A stretch of DNA of 64,000 bases from Pieris napi (GCF_905475465.1 NC_062245.1:1612001-1676000); one strand, 5' to 3'; shown: positions 36,560 to 50,300, counted from the stretch's first letter. The notes: a model not told the origin generated them from the sequence alone. A program made the numbers and translations.

Positions 36560-36797
36560 GACAATTCACACCAATTGACCTAGTCCCGTGCTAAGCTGGT
36601 GAAGCTTGTGTTATGGGTACTAGGCAACGGATATACATACATATTATAGATAGATAGACATATAAATACATATTTGAACACCCAAGACCCAAGCACAACT
36701 CCAAATGCTCATCACATCGATGTTCGTCTCAGCCGGGGATCGAACCCGGGACCCATGGATTCGCAGTCAGGGGTACTAACCACTAGACCAATGAGTC
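36560..36797 (-). mobile_element. tRNA-derived SINE, family 2
   Basis: Reverse strand starts GACGACTCATTGGTCTAGTGGTTAGTAC (A-box) with GGGTTCGATCCCCGGCTGAGAC (B-box), then the body GATGTGATGAGCATTTGGAG. The ORF at 36674-36868 overlaps it and is not a gene. Confidence 0.65.
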
Positions 36798-36817
36798 GTC
36801 GTAAACTTCTTTTTAAA

Positions 36818-37230
36818 CGCTTCATCTGTATGTATGTATGTAACCGACTCCTTCGGACTCGATTTTGACCCACTTTAAACGGACCGATTTAATTCAAACT
36901 TTGTACACTTATAAAGAATCAGCGTCAATATAATAATTTCATAGGTTTATCTCGAAAAAACAATGAAATTTTTTTAAGTCCGCAAAGCAATATGATTAAA
37001 TTGAGACAACACGTATTGCTGCTAGGACTAAAAAGTGGAAAATAAATATAGTTTAAAAAAACTATAAAACACTCTCTCTGTGCCATATTTCTCGTCTATC
37101 GAGCAACCCACGCTTTTTCACAATAATACCAGTATTTTTTGTTCATTACCATTTTCAGCCTAAATTAGGAATTATTTTTCACTTTTTAGTTTGATGTGCT
37201 TTAAAAGCGTGTTTTATAGTTTTTTTTAAC
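36818..37230 (+). repeat. dispersed repeat family D, copy 2
   Basis: Same order of blocks as 26870-27232, directly downstream of the SINE at 36560-36797. The final 150 bases are nearly identical. Confidence 0.65.
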
Positions 37231-38009
37231 TATATTTATTTCTTGTGACTATGTATACAATAAATAAAAATTAAACAACCAGTCCTGTTACATAATTATC
37301 TTTTTATCGAAAAGAGTATGTCTTTATAACGAACCTAGCCAGTAATGTACTAAAAGTATTCTCCAAGAAATTAAATTAATGTTTCGTTGATGATCAGTTT
37401 ACGTCAAATTACGAAAAATATACGCAATTTTCATAATTATCCCTCCACTCGAATGTACTCCAATTTGGAAACGTGTGCGCAACTCAAGAGGCAATAAAGC
37501 TCAAGGTTGAACCTTTAGAGTACCCTTATGGTACTTATCATAAATATCTCACGACGCAACATTTTATAATTTGCCTAGAATACAATTACTTTAGCTATTT
37601 AATGCTATAAATCTCATCCTGAATCGGAAAATCTCAAATCTTTAGATTTTATTTGATAGAATTACGCAAAGGAATATGTTACATTGGTTTGTAAGTGACA
37701 AAACGCTCGGATGTTTTGCTACTACTTCTGAACACAGGGAACAAACGCCCGACTTTATTTTATTTCTTAAATTAATATAATTTATTTCTTTGGAAACATA
37801 TATGTTACTATACTAGAAACAGAAAAACGTCAACTTAAATATAAAGTTTGAATATTAAATATATATTTAAACATGACACCAGTAAGATAAGTAGAGTAGT
37901 TGTGGTTGGTCGAGTCCAAGATACCCATGTACATTTGGGAGTGCTGTGATATATAGAAAGAACAAGCACAAATAGTTAAAATTTACTAACAATGACAGTT
38001 AAAAGAAAC

Positions 38010-38156
38010 AGTGTTGACTTAGTGGCCTGCGAGTCTCATCTCTGAAGTCGTTGTTTCCAACTCCAGCTGTGCACCAACAACTTTGTAAAAGAAAACGACG
38101 TGAAACCATCCAGATCCAAATAGTCAACGCAGTGTGTCGGCCATGTAGGCTGATCT
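38010..38156 (+). mobile_element. degenerate SINE family 1 copy
   Basis: ACAGTGTTGACTTAGTGGCC, a CCAGCTGTGCACCAAC segment and GTGTGTCGGCCATGTAGGCTGATC follow the order of the family with many changes. Confidence 0.5.
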
Positions 38157-38320
38157 TTTTTTTTAATGTCCGAGGTGGCAATGGATGGGCGCATTTGTCT
38201 CCAAAAGTTGCACGTTTATGTGGGACTCGTCCCACACCAGAATCTCTGCTATTCAGAGACTGGGTAAGCAATACCCTCAAATAGTTCCTACTAAGCCGAG
38301 TAACAGAAGCTCCGAGTCTA
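38150..38320 (+). repeat. dispersed repeat, copy 2 (partner 7195-7345)
   Basis: Shares ordered blocks with 7195-7345 and directly follows the SINE at 38010-38156. Confidence 0.5.
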
Positions 38321-39104
38321 TTACAAAATCAAAATCATTACAAAACACATACAGAAATCTCATTGTCCAAAGGATTTAGCGCCACAGATTTTTTTATACA
38401 ATAAAATGTTATGATAAGTAGAAAGTATGAAAGTAGGAATTCAATAAGAATGTAATTTTTATGCAATTTGTCTTACAATTCGTGTATTAAATTTTGCCTG
38501 AACATTAATATTATTTGGATTTTCACGCGATCGTGCATGATTACATTATATAAGGATTCGTAACCGTACATTTTTATAAATATACGAAAGATATTTAACT
38601 GTATTGATAAATATATGATTATTCTGTTCTACGAGGTCAAATATTCCTAGAAAAATAAAATGTCGTCCTTATTGGAGGCGTTTAAGAGGTGCAAATGCAA
38701 TTATATTAAGTAACCTCTGATCAAAAGCTGTGTAAACTACGGACTTGAACTCAAGATTTAATATTTTTTTACAGAAACCCTGAGGAAGGAAAGTTTGTAT
38801 AACTTTTTTTGCCGACACCATGCCATTGCCATGCCTCAACCCTGGTCTTCCAACAATGGTTGTTGCTTTTCCGTGCACATTAACACACTTTTGAAAAGTG
38901 TGATGAAACTGAACCCTATCGGAATCTAATGCGTAGTTGACAACCGGAATCTAAGTTATCGCCGAGCCTGGAATCTTAACCTATGACTATTAAATGACGT
39001 ATGAACACAAATATACACATCTGTGCCCATTGCTCATATTAAGTTATTTTTATAATTATAAAAAGGATCTATATACAAGTACTTTTATTCATAACCTTAA
39101 TTAC

Positions 39105-39602
39105 CTTCCATCTCACACTTCATCCTACTTAGGAAATTGATTCACGATCTCCGCCATTAAGTTGTGGAATACGCTGCCCGACTCCGTACGATTGGCTACC
39201 TCTCTTTCATCTTTTAAAACTCTTCTGTATAATCATTTCTTAACCTTATCCTATCCTGATCAATCGTGTCTTGTTTATCTTATGTTTCCTTTTACTCACT
39301 ATTTGCTGTCCATGTATTTGTAAGATTAGCTTTTAAGTTTTTAGTCTGTTGTTAATATTTTTTTTTTTGTATTACTTTAGATTAAGGTACTATGTATATA
39401 TATATTTTTTTTATATAACATTTGTTTCTTCACTTCTCGCACGCATCATGTTTCTTTTTTTTTTAGTTTTTCTCTTTAACTAGGGTTGCCTGGAAGAGAT
39501 CGCTTATTAGCGATAAGGCCGCCCGTTGCATCCCTTATAATTTTTTTGTATTGTGTTTCATTCTTTGTTTTTTGCAACGAAGTGTAAATAAATAAATAAA
39601 AA
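39105..39602 (+). mobile_element. jockey-like LINE 3' end
   Basis: The coding tail contains KLWNTLPDSVRLATSLSSFK. After a stop-rich stretch comes GGGTTGCCTGGAAGAGATCG followed by TTAGCGATAAGGCCGCC, a widespread 3' signature of lepidopteran jockey-type elements, and an (AAAT)n tail. Confidence 0.6.
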
Positions 39603-41050
39603 TACCTAATACGCGTACCGGCTGCACCAACCACGCTTACCCTATGTCACCGATCTTGTCAGAGGTATGTGAATACGCAGTATGCGTTCTGTCCCGCTCT
39701 GACGCCTTTTGGCCGCACCTATATTACGTCATCGTGTGTTAGGTTTTTATTTTTGTTACGGAATTTCTTGATTCGGTCGCCGCGCTCTAAGCCCACGATA
39801 AATGCTATGCAATAGCTTAAAAATATCATTTAATTAAGATTTCGTTGATAACACGTTTTTGCATCGTCTATCATTGTTTCGATGTTGCTAATAAGTTACA
39901 AATGCATCGGCTTACACAATTTAACTGTGTTATGTTACATCATTGGTCTTAGTAAAGTTGTAAAGTTTGTCCTGTGTCGAAACATTGAAAGAACAAAATG
40001 TCTAGTTGTTCTTTCAAGTTGTGATTGTCCTTCCTTAGTTGTCTTCTTTAAACACAAATCACTTAATAAATTAATAGAACCTACGCAGACGTTCGTAAGT
40101 ATACATTGTATTATCTATATGAATAAATCTAACCCCATGAGATGCTTAATCCAAAGGGCAAAGTTTCATTTGTAGCTTAAGTTTAAAAACTGTTAATACA
40201 CCCTTGATTCATGGACTATAAAGAGAAGATTCTTATCAGTTGACAGTAAAAGAAAAAGATTTTTAATTTCGATAAAATCAGTCTAGACGCAGAAGTCAGA
40301 GGTTGATCTACATATGAGTATATTTGAAGATTTAAAGAATATACCAGTGTAGGGATAAGTTCCCATAACCGAAAATGGAAGTAAAAAATACAGTTGTACC
40401 TGTCAAAAGGAAGGCAAAGAGACTGGCAGCCCTCAACGCAGGTAATCCTAGTGTGGGGGCCAGTGCACTCTACTTTACCTAAATATCCTGTATGTTGTAT
40501 ATAATAAAGTTTTTTCTTTCTTTCTTTTAAGTAGGTACACATATTTTAAATACAGAAAAAAAATCTAAACTATTCCTAAATCCAAAAAAACTCAAAATCA
40601 AACCGTTTAAACTTAAACTCAAAATATCTTTATTCCCTTCTTTCTTCCTATCTATATGGCCCTTGAAATCATTATACAGCAGTGATCTATTACTTCAGGG
40701 TAGGTGACGAAATAGTTTTATGATAGAAAAGTTTAAGTTTTCTTTATCGTTAGGAGAGCTGAACTACTGAACCATTCACTTCGGAATGTCAACCATGTTA
40801 AATCCAAATTGACTCGATATTAAATCTACAAACCGCACCATTAGAGTGTTTCGTGTTTAGAATTAGTTTAATGCCGGCTTAACTCCGTGGTTAGCAGTAA
40901 TTGCGCGGTTTACGCACTGAATTAAGCCTAAATGTAACTATTGATTGACAAACTACGAGGCTAATATCGTGTAGGAAATGTGCGCACACGCCTTAGCATA
41001 TACGGATACAATTTATAGAATTTTTCAGTTTCTTCAATATTTTATTAAAA
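39603..41050. other. intergenic, no supported gene
   Basis: ORFs at 39882-40175 and 40216-40542 (minus) have no domain. A stretch at about 40430-40530 ends in a pyrimidine-rich tail and may be another retroelement end. Confidence 0.4.
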
Positions 41051-41362
41051 GCAGTGTTGGTCTAGTAGCTTCAGCGTGCGACTCTCATACCTGAGGTCGT
41101 AGGTTCGATCCCCGGCTGTGCACCAATGGGCTTTCTTGCTATGTGCGCATACAATATTTGCTCGAACGGTGAAGGAAAACATCGTGAGGAAACCAACTTA
41201 CTTACTACTACTACTGTCTTAGACCCAAAAAGTCGACGGCGTGTGTCAGGCACTGGAGGCTGATCACCTACTTGCCTATTAGATTTAAAAATGATCATGA
41301 AACAGATTCAGAAATCTGAGGCCAAGACCTAAAGAGGTTGTAGCGCCACTGATTTATTTTTT
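41051..41362 (+). mobile_element. tRNA-derived SINE, family 1, longest copy
   Basis: Same head and body as 33377-33635 with an extra GTGTCAGGCACTGGAGGCTGA segment, so it is closest to full length. The minus ORF at 41071-41298 is an artefact of this SINE. Confidence 0.7.
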
Positions 41363-42329
41363 ATTCAATATTTTATTCGATTTTAAATTTATTTTTTTAG
41401 TTAGTTCTCGCTATTTTTGTACCAAATAATTAGTAGATTCATGTTGATTTTAAACTTTTCTTTAAAATATTTGATATCATTTAAAATGATTAACTTTTCA
41501 TTTCTAATTAATTATGCAATATAAAATTTACTTCTTTAAATATGTAATTAACTCTTTGAAATTCTAAATAAATTTCCCTATTTTTTTTATTTTAAACTAT
41601 GATACACAATATACAATAAATAAAATTTACTTGGAATACATTTATATTTTAGTACATTCGTTACGTAATATTTGGTTTACAATACTAAGCAATAAAGTAG
41701 TAAGTAATATTTTACATACTATTATTCATTATTTGGGCTTTAATTTTAACTTTGTTCGCGACATAATAAAAGAATATTAAAAGAGTAGTGTATAATAATT
41801 GACTTGTGTTAGCATAGAATCAAAATACAATAAAATACAGTTCAAACTAGTATCAAGAGAAACGATGTGTAAGTTTTCAAGGAATAAACTCAAAAACTGT
41901 TTTCGACCATTTCAAAAATTCTTTCAGCATTGGCTATATGTATTTTCAAAAAACTTTAAAATGTCCGGCCAGCCAGGACAGCATCCTAGTTCGTTTGTAC
42001 ATTTATTTTAATTATATTAAAGTCTTAAATAAACTTTTGTTTTATTTATTTGCACGATTATGTAGGTACGATTTTGTTCGAAGATTCTGCCAGTTACAAT
42101 GAAAAATTTTCTGAGATAAATTGTTCAAGTTTTGATTTACATATGTAATTACAACGTAACTATATAGTAGTAGCATAGTAAATTAATAGTAATAATTATA
42201 TGCTGCAGTTAGCATTGGAACTTTCTTAATTCCGAGGCGTTATATTATATATTAACTATTAAAAAAATTACATACAAAATTTCGTAGATGTTTCGTATTG
42301 AATGAAATAACTTGATTTTTTTTTTAGAA
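41363..42329. other. intergenic, nothing recognised
   Basis: Very AT-rich. The ORF at 41799-42011 is not supported. Confidence 0.45.
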
Positions 42330-42440
42330 CTAGGTAAACTGAGGCTCATTTGGTGTTAAGTGATTGACACTCTCGATGTCAGAGGGTTCGTGAGTGCGTT
42401 GCAGGTCTTTTAAGAATTGGTACGCTCTTCCAAACATGCT
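42330..42440 (-). mobile_element. LINE 3' fragment
   Basis: 'GGCTCATTTGGTGTTAAGTGATTGACACTCTCG' and 'CTTTTAAGAATTGGTACGCTCTT' match the UTR family of 29660-29757 in reverse. Confidence 0.5.
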
Positions 42441-42929
42441 AATAATGGTAATATCTGTACTACTTACAAAGTCTTATCATCCAATGGGTTCTTCTCGGAA
42501 ATCTCTATTTTATTCACCGCCATTATATAAAATACCTTCAACCAGTGGCAAGTGAAAAGTAAATAGCCTTACTAAAGACAAACGATGACGTCACGACAAC
42601 GGCGCGACAATTTATCACAATTAGCGACGCCACGAGCTATTTTGGTAAAAGTCGCTCGTCTGTAACCGACCTATTGGGGTTTATTAGCTTTGTCTTAAAT
42701 TTACGATGTATGGATTAACTACGCAGTTATCTTTAAGGGTTTGGCTGGTTTATTAATTTATTAAACTGTCTCTATAGTTTTTACTTTCGGTACTGTCCGA
42801 CTTTCCTTTTTCACTAGCCTAATTTACTTTTTTGCGTATTTAGATTTTCTATTATTTAAAATATTGCTTTGACTCAGGAACCACAAAATACTCAAAACGT
42901 TATATGTGAAAGTGGACAAGTGGAGGACT

Positions 42930-43172
42930 TTCTTTACCAAATTGTTCATTGCTTGTTCGACAACACACAGCGAGATCAGATTCTAATTATCCTATAATTT
43001 TTGGTCCGTGGGGTGCTAGCACTACAAGGCTTTTTAAGGAAATAGCAAAAAGGTTAGTCGACATCACAGGAGACCGAACAGCTGGCAGCTACCTCGGACA
43101 AAGAATTCGTCTAGCTTTTGAAACTAACGCTGCCAGTATCTTCGGAACCTTGCCTATGGACTCCTCTTAATA
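42930..43172 (+). pseudogene. mobile-element RT-linked C-terminal fragment (family R)
   Basis: The frame includes GPWGASTTRLFKEIAKRLVD and AASIFGTLP. The same conserved tail (ETLGPW...GDPRAG...QR...NAAS..GTLP) occurs at 53768-54142, 59199-59440 and in part at 48055-48140. It is commonly found at the end of retroelement proteins in insect genomes. Confidence 0.5.
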
Positions 43173-43669
43173 ATATATTTTAGTTATTATATTTTAAGGT
43201 TAGTTATTGTTTTTTGTCCTATTTGGTGCCTTAAATAAAAAAAATACTCTTATAATTAACTAGCATTATTATATTCCAATAAAATTAAAACACCCAAGTC
43301 TAGTCTTTGAACCCGGTACTTCTAAGACAGAGGTTGTTAAAATATTTATAAGTATGTAATTCTCGTGTCACGAATCGGCTATCCCCGTTCGGAGGAGTTT
43401 AGACGGATTTTTATAAAATTAGTGTATGGTAGTGGTTGGTGGTAGGTCACGTCGAAAACCATTTTTATGTTCCTAAGTGATACGGGCAGGCTATATTTTA
43501 TATCTACATCACCACCAAAAATACTTAGATTACTTTTATAATTGTGTATTAATTTATCTGTATATTATTTTGTTTTATCCTTACGATTAGATTTAAGTAA
43601 ATTTGACAACAATTGTGTAAGTTCATAAACATTTCCTTAATAACAAAGAAGAAATTGGTTAAGACACTA

Positions 43670-44110
43670 GTCCGATTTTCCTTTATAGCGGTGAATCCTG
43701 GACAATACAGACATCTTAAAGGAAAAAATAGATGCTCTGGAAATGTGGTGTTGGAGGGATGCTAAGGATTCCATGGACAGCTAAGGAAACAAACGTGTCC
43801 ATACTTAGATGGTTACAAGTAAAAATAAGTATTTCGACACTTTGTTACCAACGCATCCTAAGCTTTTTGGCCATGTATCACGCAGAGATCCAGAGAGCCT
43901 AGAAAAACTCATCGTGACTAGCAGAGTGGGCACTAAATCTCGACGCCGATCCCCAACTCGCTGGACCGATCAAGTAAAGACCCTTACGGGTCTTACCATC
44001 ACCCAGGCACAGAGGCTTGCCGAAGAGAGGGGAGAGTGGAGGAAGTTGTGCGGCCACTAACACGACCTTCAGAAATAAAGAGTGCGACTGAAGAAGAAGA
44101 TAAAAATTAA
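43670..44110 (+). pseudogene. RTE-like LINE endonuclease/RT C-terminal fragment
   Basis: Frames with breaks read KIDALEMWCWRGMLRIPW, then FGHVSRRDPESLEKLIVT, RRRSPTRWTDQVK and EERGEWRKLC, the standard C-terminal region of these LINEs. The upstream RT is missing. Confidence 0.6.
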
Positions 44111-44367
44111 TCTTAAATACTGGCTACACAATGTGAATTACTAACCAGTGAATTGCAGCAAGTTTCATTGTACGCTAATTAGCCGTGTAATTGCATTTAG
44201 ATACCGAATTGGAATGCCATTAGCGAATCTATCCCCTAAATAGTCGTAATCGCTGTAAAACGGACGTTAAGCTTTGTAATTTGTGTTAATTTTTGTAAAT
44301 ACAGTAAATAAAAGTTTATTACTATAGGTAAGGATATTCATATTTTTTTAATATATATATAATAGGG

Positions 44368-44530
44368 GGGCAAACGAGCCTGCTGGACGCCCAAAAAGGA
44401 CAGTCATCGCAGCCCATAGACACCCATTTAGAGTGGGTGCGTTGCCGGCCTCTATTTTGAATAGTTGGTCGTATCTCTCAGGGAAGACCCCCACCGGGAG
44501 TCAATTCCACAGTTCGCAAATGAAAATGCC
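44368..44530 (-). mobile_element. LINE 3' fragment
   Basis: 'GGCAAACGAGCCTGCTGGACG', 'CATAGACACCCATTTAGAGTG' and 'GTGCGTTGCCGGCCT' in the order of the dispersed UTR family. Confidence 0.5.
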
Positions 44531-45093
44531 TTGTGATTCAACTAAATAAATGAATTTTGATTTTGCTCTCGCAGCAACTCTTCTCCAGAGCCACCTATTT
44601 GTGTAGGTTATGGGGGTATAACAAAGGCTTATGTACTCGTATGCTATAAATAAATAAATAATACATTAATTAATTATTTAAAGTAACATTACTCTATGTA
44701 TATGTTATTATTATTAGCGGTGTCATCACACGGCTGAGTAATATATATTTTAAATAATTAAAGAAATGTGAGACAACGGGTATTAAAGTAGTTTTTGTTA
44801 TTCGTTACAAACATCTAATAATATAACAATAAAGTATATAAAAGCAATGCAGAAGATTAATTAAAATTTGTACACACTGATGTACTTCTCATACAAACAA
44901 ATACTAACATACATACTGTATCTGTACGTACTGAAAGTTTATGTAACATTTATATATTCTTTTCATATTATGAAATGTAAATTAATTATTTCTTAAATTG
45001 GATGTCCCTAGTGTGAGCTAGCAGCTACTAGCTGTACGAATAGCAACCATGTGTTTTTGTGTAATAAAACTATTATCGACACTCTATTATATA

Positions 45094-46277
45094 CAGGGTG
45101 GCCAAAAAGTCGTGGATCAAACGCAAATAGGGGATAGATGAGGTCATCAGCGGCAAAACATTGTTCTACGGGAGGTCTCTAAGGTCAACCCTTGCAGAGT
45201 TATGATTTATTTTGGTGTTTATATGAAAATTGACTTTTTTTTACTAATTCTTATTGAAATTCGAAAAAATCTACATCCTGTATCTTTTTCATAATATCCA
45301 CTAGATTGGTACTGATGAGTTCTTGCATTAGACATACTATTTATAGTTGTTTATTAAGTGTATTGAAGATAATATTAAGTTATACGATGTAAATTTTTTT
45401 CAAATCATAACTTTTAGTTTATTTCGGACCCCACTGTGAAAAAAAAAATACTCTACCGAAAAGTGACCCTGTATTACAAATTTTGGCGCATTTAATAGGG
45501 ATTCTGAAAAGCTATTACACATGGCCATAAGTAGCTCTAATATCTTTCTAGGACGAAAAAACAACAACGATTCGGACTTATGATAGATTATTTAGCTACC
45601 TGTGACCAGTACTGTGTGGATCAGACTAAATTCAAAAAATTGGACAGATGGCTGGAGGGTTACGATGAAATTTGATTAGACGGTGCAGATTAAGTATTAT
45701 GGTCAGAGTAAGGAATTTTGAGCATATTTTATTGTAAAATATTTTGTTTCCTACAAACAACCATTGGGAAATAATTGTTTTAATACAATTATTATTTCAC
45801 AATCGTTGTTTGTAATTCTTCCTAGAAAGATATTAGAGCGACTCATGGCCACGTGTAATACCTTTTCAGAATCCCTATTAAATGCGCCAAAACTTGTAGT
45901 ATAGGGTCACTTTTTGGTGGAGTAATTTTTTTTCACAGTGGGGTCCAAAGTAAAGAAAAATTTAGGATTTGAAAAAATGTTATATCGTAACACTTAATAT
46001 TATCTTGAATACACTCAATAAACAACTACAAATAGTATGTCTAACGCAAGAACTCATCAGTACCAATCTAGTGGATATTATGAGAAAGATACAGGATGTA
46101 GATATTTTCGAATTTTAAGAAGAATTAGTAAAAAAAGTCAATTTTCATATAAATACCAAAATATATCATAACTCTGCAGGAGTTGACCTTAGAGACCTCC
46201 CGTAGAACAATTTTTTGCCGCTGATGACCCCATCTATCCCTTATTTGCGTTTGATCCACGACTTTTTGGCCACCCTG
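45094..46277. mobile_element. 1.2-kb foldback/mariner-type element with TA duplications
   Basis: Arms 45094-45572 and 45799-46277 are long inverted copies starting CAGGGTGGCCAAAAAGTCGT; the element is flanked by TA on both sides (45092-45093, 46278-46279). The spacer of about 226 bases has no ORF. TA duplication and the CAGGG end fit a Tc1/mariner-mobilised MITE. A deleted derivative is at 60967-61120. Confidence 0.75.
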
Positions 46278-46654
46278 TATAGCGTGATATAACAAATGGG
46301 AATAAACGACCAATATTTCTTAATTAACTTAATAACGCAGTAATGGACTTATTCATCGTAATTAAGGACTGTCAAATGTAGCCACATCGACAATTAGCGA
46401 ATAAAAGATTGATTGCTTGCAGTAATTAGCAACGGTTCGGTAGCGCCTCATTTTTAACTGTTGAAGTTTTGACGTCAGGTTTTATTTTTACCGCAAATTA
46501 ATGGTGGCGTTGAAGAATTTGTTTGCAATTTCTTGCAGTCGTTTGGTTAAAAGTTAAATGGTATTTGGTTCTCGTTTCTCAAAAATACAAAAACGACTAT
46601 TCCATAGTTTTTATCATCACAAGCATAACAATATGCATAATTTTAATTTAAAAC

Positions 46655-46725
46655 AGTGTAGGCATAGTGGCTTCAGCGTGTGACTCTAATCCCCGAGGTT
46701 GTAGGTTCGATTCCTCGGCTGTGAT
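46655..46725 (+). mobile_element. tRNA-derived SINE family 1, head only
   Basis: CAGTGTAGGCATAGTGGCTTCAGCGTG and GTAGGTTCGATTCCTCGGCTGTG match the SINE head; the body is missing. Confidence 0.55.
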
Positions 46726-46889
46726 AATATCTAAGAATATTTAGCAATTTCATGATTTAAAGAACTTGGCGAAATATTGTTTTAAAAGTTTGCCGAAGCT
46801 AATTGATATTTACAAGTTTTGTTAAAATAACTGTTAAGGCAACCTTGCGAAAATATATAATACTATTGTTGTTCGGAATAAACCATGTA

Positions 46890-47125
46890 GATGAGTTTCA
46901 TATACGAAATTTCACTCGTATCATTTCAACGTCCGTCGTTCCACAACTGAGCGTTTTTAAGGCATTTCGCCGCGCACCATCACTATGTGGAACCAGCTAC
47001 CCCCCACTGAAGTTTTTTCCGAACCCATTCGACTTTAGGTCCGTCAAGGCAAACTTTCGGGCGTTCTGAGTGAGTATCCAACTGGTAAGTTTCGTGCACG
47101 TTTTCCCCTTGTTCTATAAAAAAGA
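46890..47125 (+). mobile_element. LINE 3' end upstream of gene 3
   Basis: Repeats the block CAACGTCCGTCGTTCCACAA through CACTATGTGGAACCAGCTAC of 27930-28030, then the UTR. It ends about 250 bases before the gene 3 start. Confidence 0.55.
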
Positions 47126-47307
47126 TATGGCTATGTTTTTTCGGTTAACAACCGTAACCTAAAATCAACAATATAATCATTTCAAATAGCAATTATATCG
47201 AAATAATCGAAGTAGGAATGTGATTAGATATCAAATTATCAACAAAACAATACACAAGCAATAATAAACTTAACGTACCAATATGAAAGTCCAAAATTGA
47301 TTAAGAT

Positions 47308-47314
47308 TATAAAA
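47308..47314 (+). promoter_or_regulatory. candidate TATA box of gene 3
   Basis: TATAAAA is 59 bases before the gene 3 ATG, with an ATCAATT initiator-like sequence at about 47346. The spacing of about 40 bases is a little long. Confidence 0.35.
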
Positions 47315-47372
47315 TTAATATTGAAGCATTTGATACTAGAGTAGAATCAATTAACTAGTAACGTTTAGCAAA

Positions 47373-50300
47373 ATGTTACTAAAATTTGTTTTATTTGGTG
47401 TTCTACCTTTTGTTTTAGCAGAAAAAGTAAGATATGATAATTATGCCTTATACAAACTACACCCAAGTACAGAGGATCATGTGGACTTTTTGAGAGATCT
47501 GTATGAAGAATCGGATGGATTGGATTTTTGGATACCGCCAGTTCGGAAGGACGAATATGTTAGTGTTGTCGCTTCGGCTGAAAAACGTATGGAGTTTGAG
47601 CATTCCCTGAAGAAGAGAAGTGTCAATTATGAAGTTATGCTACAGGACATACAACAGTAAGTTTTATATAATAACTAGCAGACCGGCCAAGCGTTGCTGT
47701 GGCTAAAGTTTTGTTATATTACATACCTAGTAGCAAACTATTCAAGGGAAACGGTAGGAGAACACCAGTCTTAGCATAACCGCCATGCTCTTTTGGTGGT
47801 TATGCTATTAAATTGTAGCTTAAGTGAAACGTTGGTACTTTCAACATAGCGCCATCTGTTAGAATTGTGTCAAATAATAAACAAATAATTTGCAATAAAA
47901 TTACAATGCGGGTATAAATTGAGATGTAAGCTATCATATCTTTTAAGTTGGATCAAACTACACACGGTGTGCAAATTTGATTGATATCGGTTCGGTAGTT
48001 TAGTAGTCCATAGCGGACAAACAACGTGACACGTAATTTATATATATTAAGATTTTTTAGTACATGTATTGCAAGACAGGGAGAAAATGCTGCTAGTATA
48101 AAAGGTACTCTGCCGATTACCAATACTATTTACAACTTTTAACCTTTGAACAATATTTTTTAAAGTAGGATACCATGTATGTACTATGTAGATCACACAC
48201 TAAAAATAAGTCAAGTAAAATTAGATGCTAAATCATTAAAAAATATTATATAGAGAAGAGTTTGTTTAATTGAACGCGCTATTTCCGGAACTTCTTACCT
48301 TTTCTCAGTTTGTCTTCATTCAATGTTTGTTGTTTGTCTATGAAAACTGTACTCATACTGAATGGAAAGTATTATATAGTAATTTTAAAATTTACCTTTG
48401 CACCTTGCATAATCATTACACTTTTCAGTTGTTTGAATTTAAAGAAGACAAAGACTTAATATCATATTTGCACGCAGGGTTTTTAATGTGTGTTGTACAA
48501 CGGCCTTACAATTATTTTTAAATAAAAATTAACTCCAATCCGCATAAAAGAACAGCCTTACACTTTGCCCTTTTCGTTTACAAAGTAACCGGAGTAATCT
48601 ACAAGTACTTACCTGTCTTACTGGCTAGACCAAGAGCGTACTACAATCTCAGCTTGACAGGAGCAAAATGCTTAAGTGACGTCCAACGTATCTTTAAACA
48701 GATATTTGACGTCATCGTGACAATAAGCATAATATATAATAAGATTGGTCTTTGCTGTAAATCTGTTTGATTTGTTAAAATTAAACCAATAATTTATAAA
48801 CTATTTATAGGCAATAAATACGTCAATGCTCTTGAAATTAGCAAAAGTAACGAAAGTAATATTTCATTACAAGATAATTAAAGATAAATCACTCAGAGTT
48901 TCATTAAAAATTTCTAAGGTGTCATCACGATTTCAAAGAAAAGTAACTTTTCCAACTGCAAAAATTGAACTAAAGATTAAAGTGATTACATCTGGCTAAA
49001 GTTAGTTGGACAATTTTAAAGTTTTATTACTTGTGACCTTACAATTTATGTAATTTAAAAGTTTTAATCGCTTGAGGAACTGGGGTCGGATGACCATCGC
49101 CATAATGGATCAATTTAAACCACAAAATACCCAGCTTTTTGGCCTTATATATTGAATCTGTTTTCTTTATCATTATTATTTTAGTAACTATGTGATTAAC
49201 CTTCTGACACATGAGCCGTCAATTTTTGGTACTAAAGCCTCTTGACACCATATGATTTGTAACATACAGGGTGTCCCAAAAGTCGACGTCAAGTCGAAAT
49301 TTTCTCATAGGTAATGCCACACCAGTTATAAGAAAAATTAAAAAAAAAAAATAAGTCATGTATTTTTGAAGTTATGGATATTTTTGAAGTTAATCCAGAA
49401 AATGCACACCATGTGACAGTTTTTTCATTCCTGTTGTTACAAATATTTACTTTTGGCCAATTTTTTTTTCTCTTACGTCATCCCGAATAGTGCTTTATGT
49501 AATGCCGCTAGACGTCAACTTTTGGGACCCCCTGTATATACAAGTTAAGACAAATAAATAATTTATAAATTATAAAATAACTCGTTTTAATTGCTTTTCT
49601 TAGCAATTCGTCAATTACCTCGACTATTGGGCGAGTCGCAGCCCGCATGACTCGTCCATAAATATCATAAGGATATTTCTGGAGCAATTGTCGCACGAGC
49701 TCGGCGGGAAACGCCAAACCCACGAGACCTAGTATAAGTAAATAAAGTCCCTTTTTAGGAAAGGGGAGATAAGACACTCCCTGCTGCTCATCTTCTCAGC
49801 CACAGATCTTCTAAATCGCGTGCCAGAAGGGCTATCGAGTCAAGTTATGTAAATTATATAGATAACAAGCTGCCCCCGCGAACTTCATTTCTCCTTAACG
49901 TGATTTTACTTAGGCTACCTTTTTAGTACATATACCAACATGGAACATTTTGCTATGCTACCCCAGAGACTGTTCGGTGTTCGGGAATTAAAACTTTTTA
50001 GGTTTTTCTGTGAATGTTTCTCTATATAAACCTTAGAGTTCAAGTCATAAGTTTTTAATTAACAAATAAAACATAGGCGTTGATTGTAGAGGGGTGAAAA
50101 TAAAGGGTTGTATTATGTATCATAAAAAAAATAAAAACAAAAAACTTGTCTAAAAATAAATAAATAAAATTAGGGATGGAGCACCCTTACCATTTAGAGG
50201 GATGAAAAATAGCTGTTGTCCGATTTGCAGACCTAACCGATATGCAATTTTTTTTGTAGTTAACAAATTTGATTTGATGACAATCGGTCCAGCCACTTCG

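Noticed and set aside
41071..41298. 75-aa minus-strand ORF
   Set aside because: Lies wholly within a tRNA-derived SINE; similar artefacts occur at 23595 and 52584.
49508..49777. 89-aa minus-strand ORF with a plausible peptide (FPAELVRQLLQKYPYD)
   Set aside because: The upstream frame has stops, the 3' part runs into the MITE end at 49534, and no domain is recognised; possibly a retroelement scrap but not supported as a gene.
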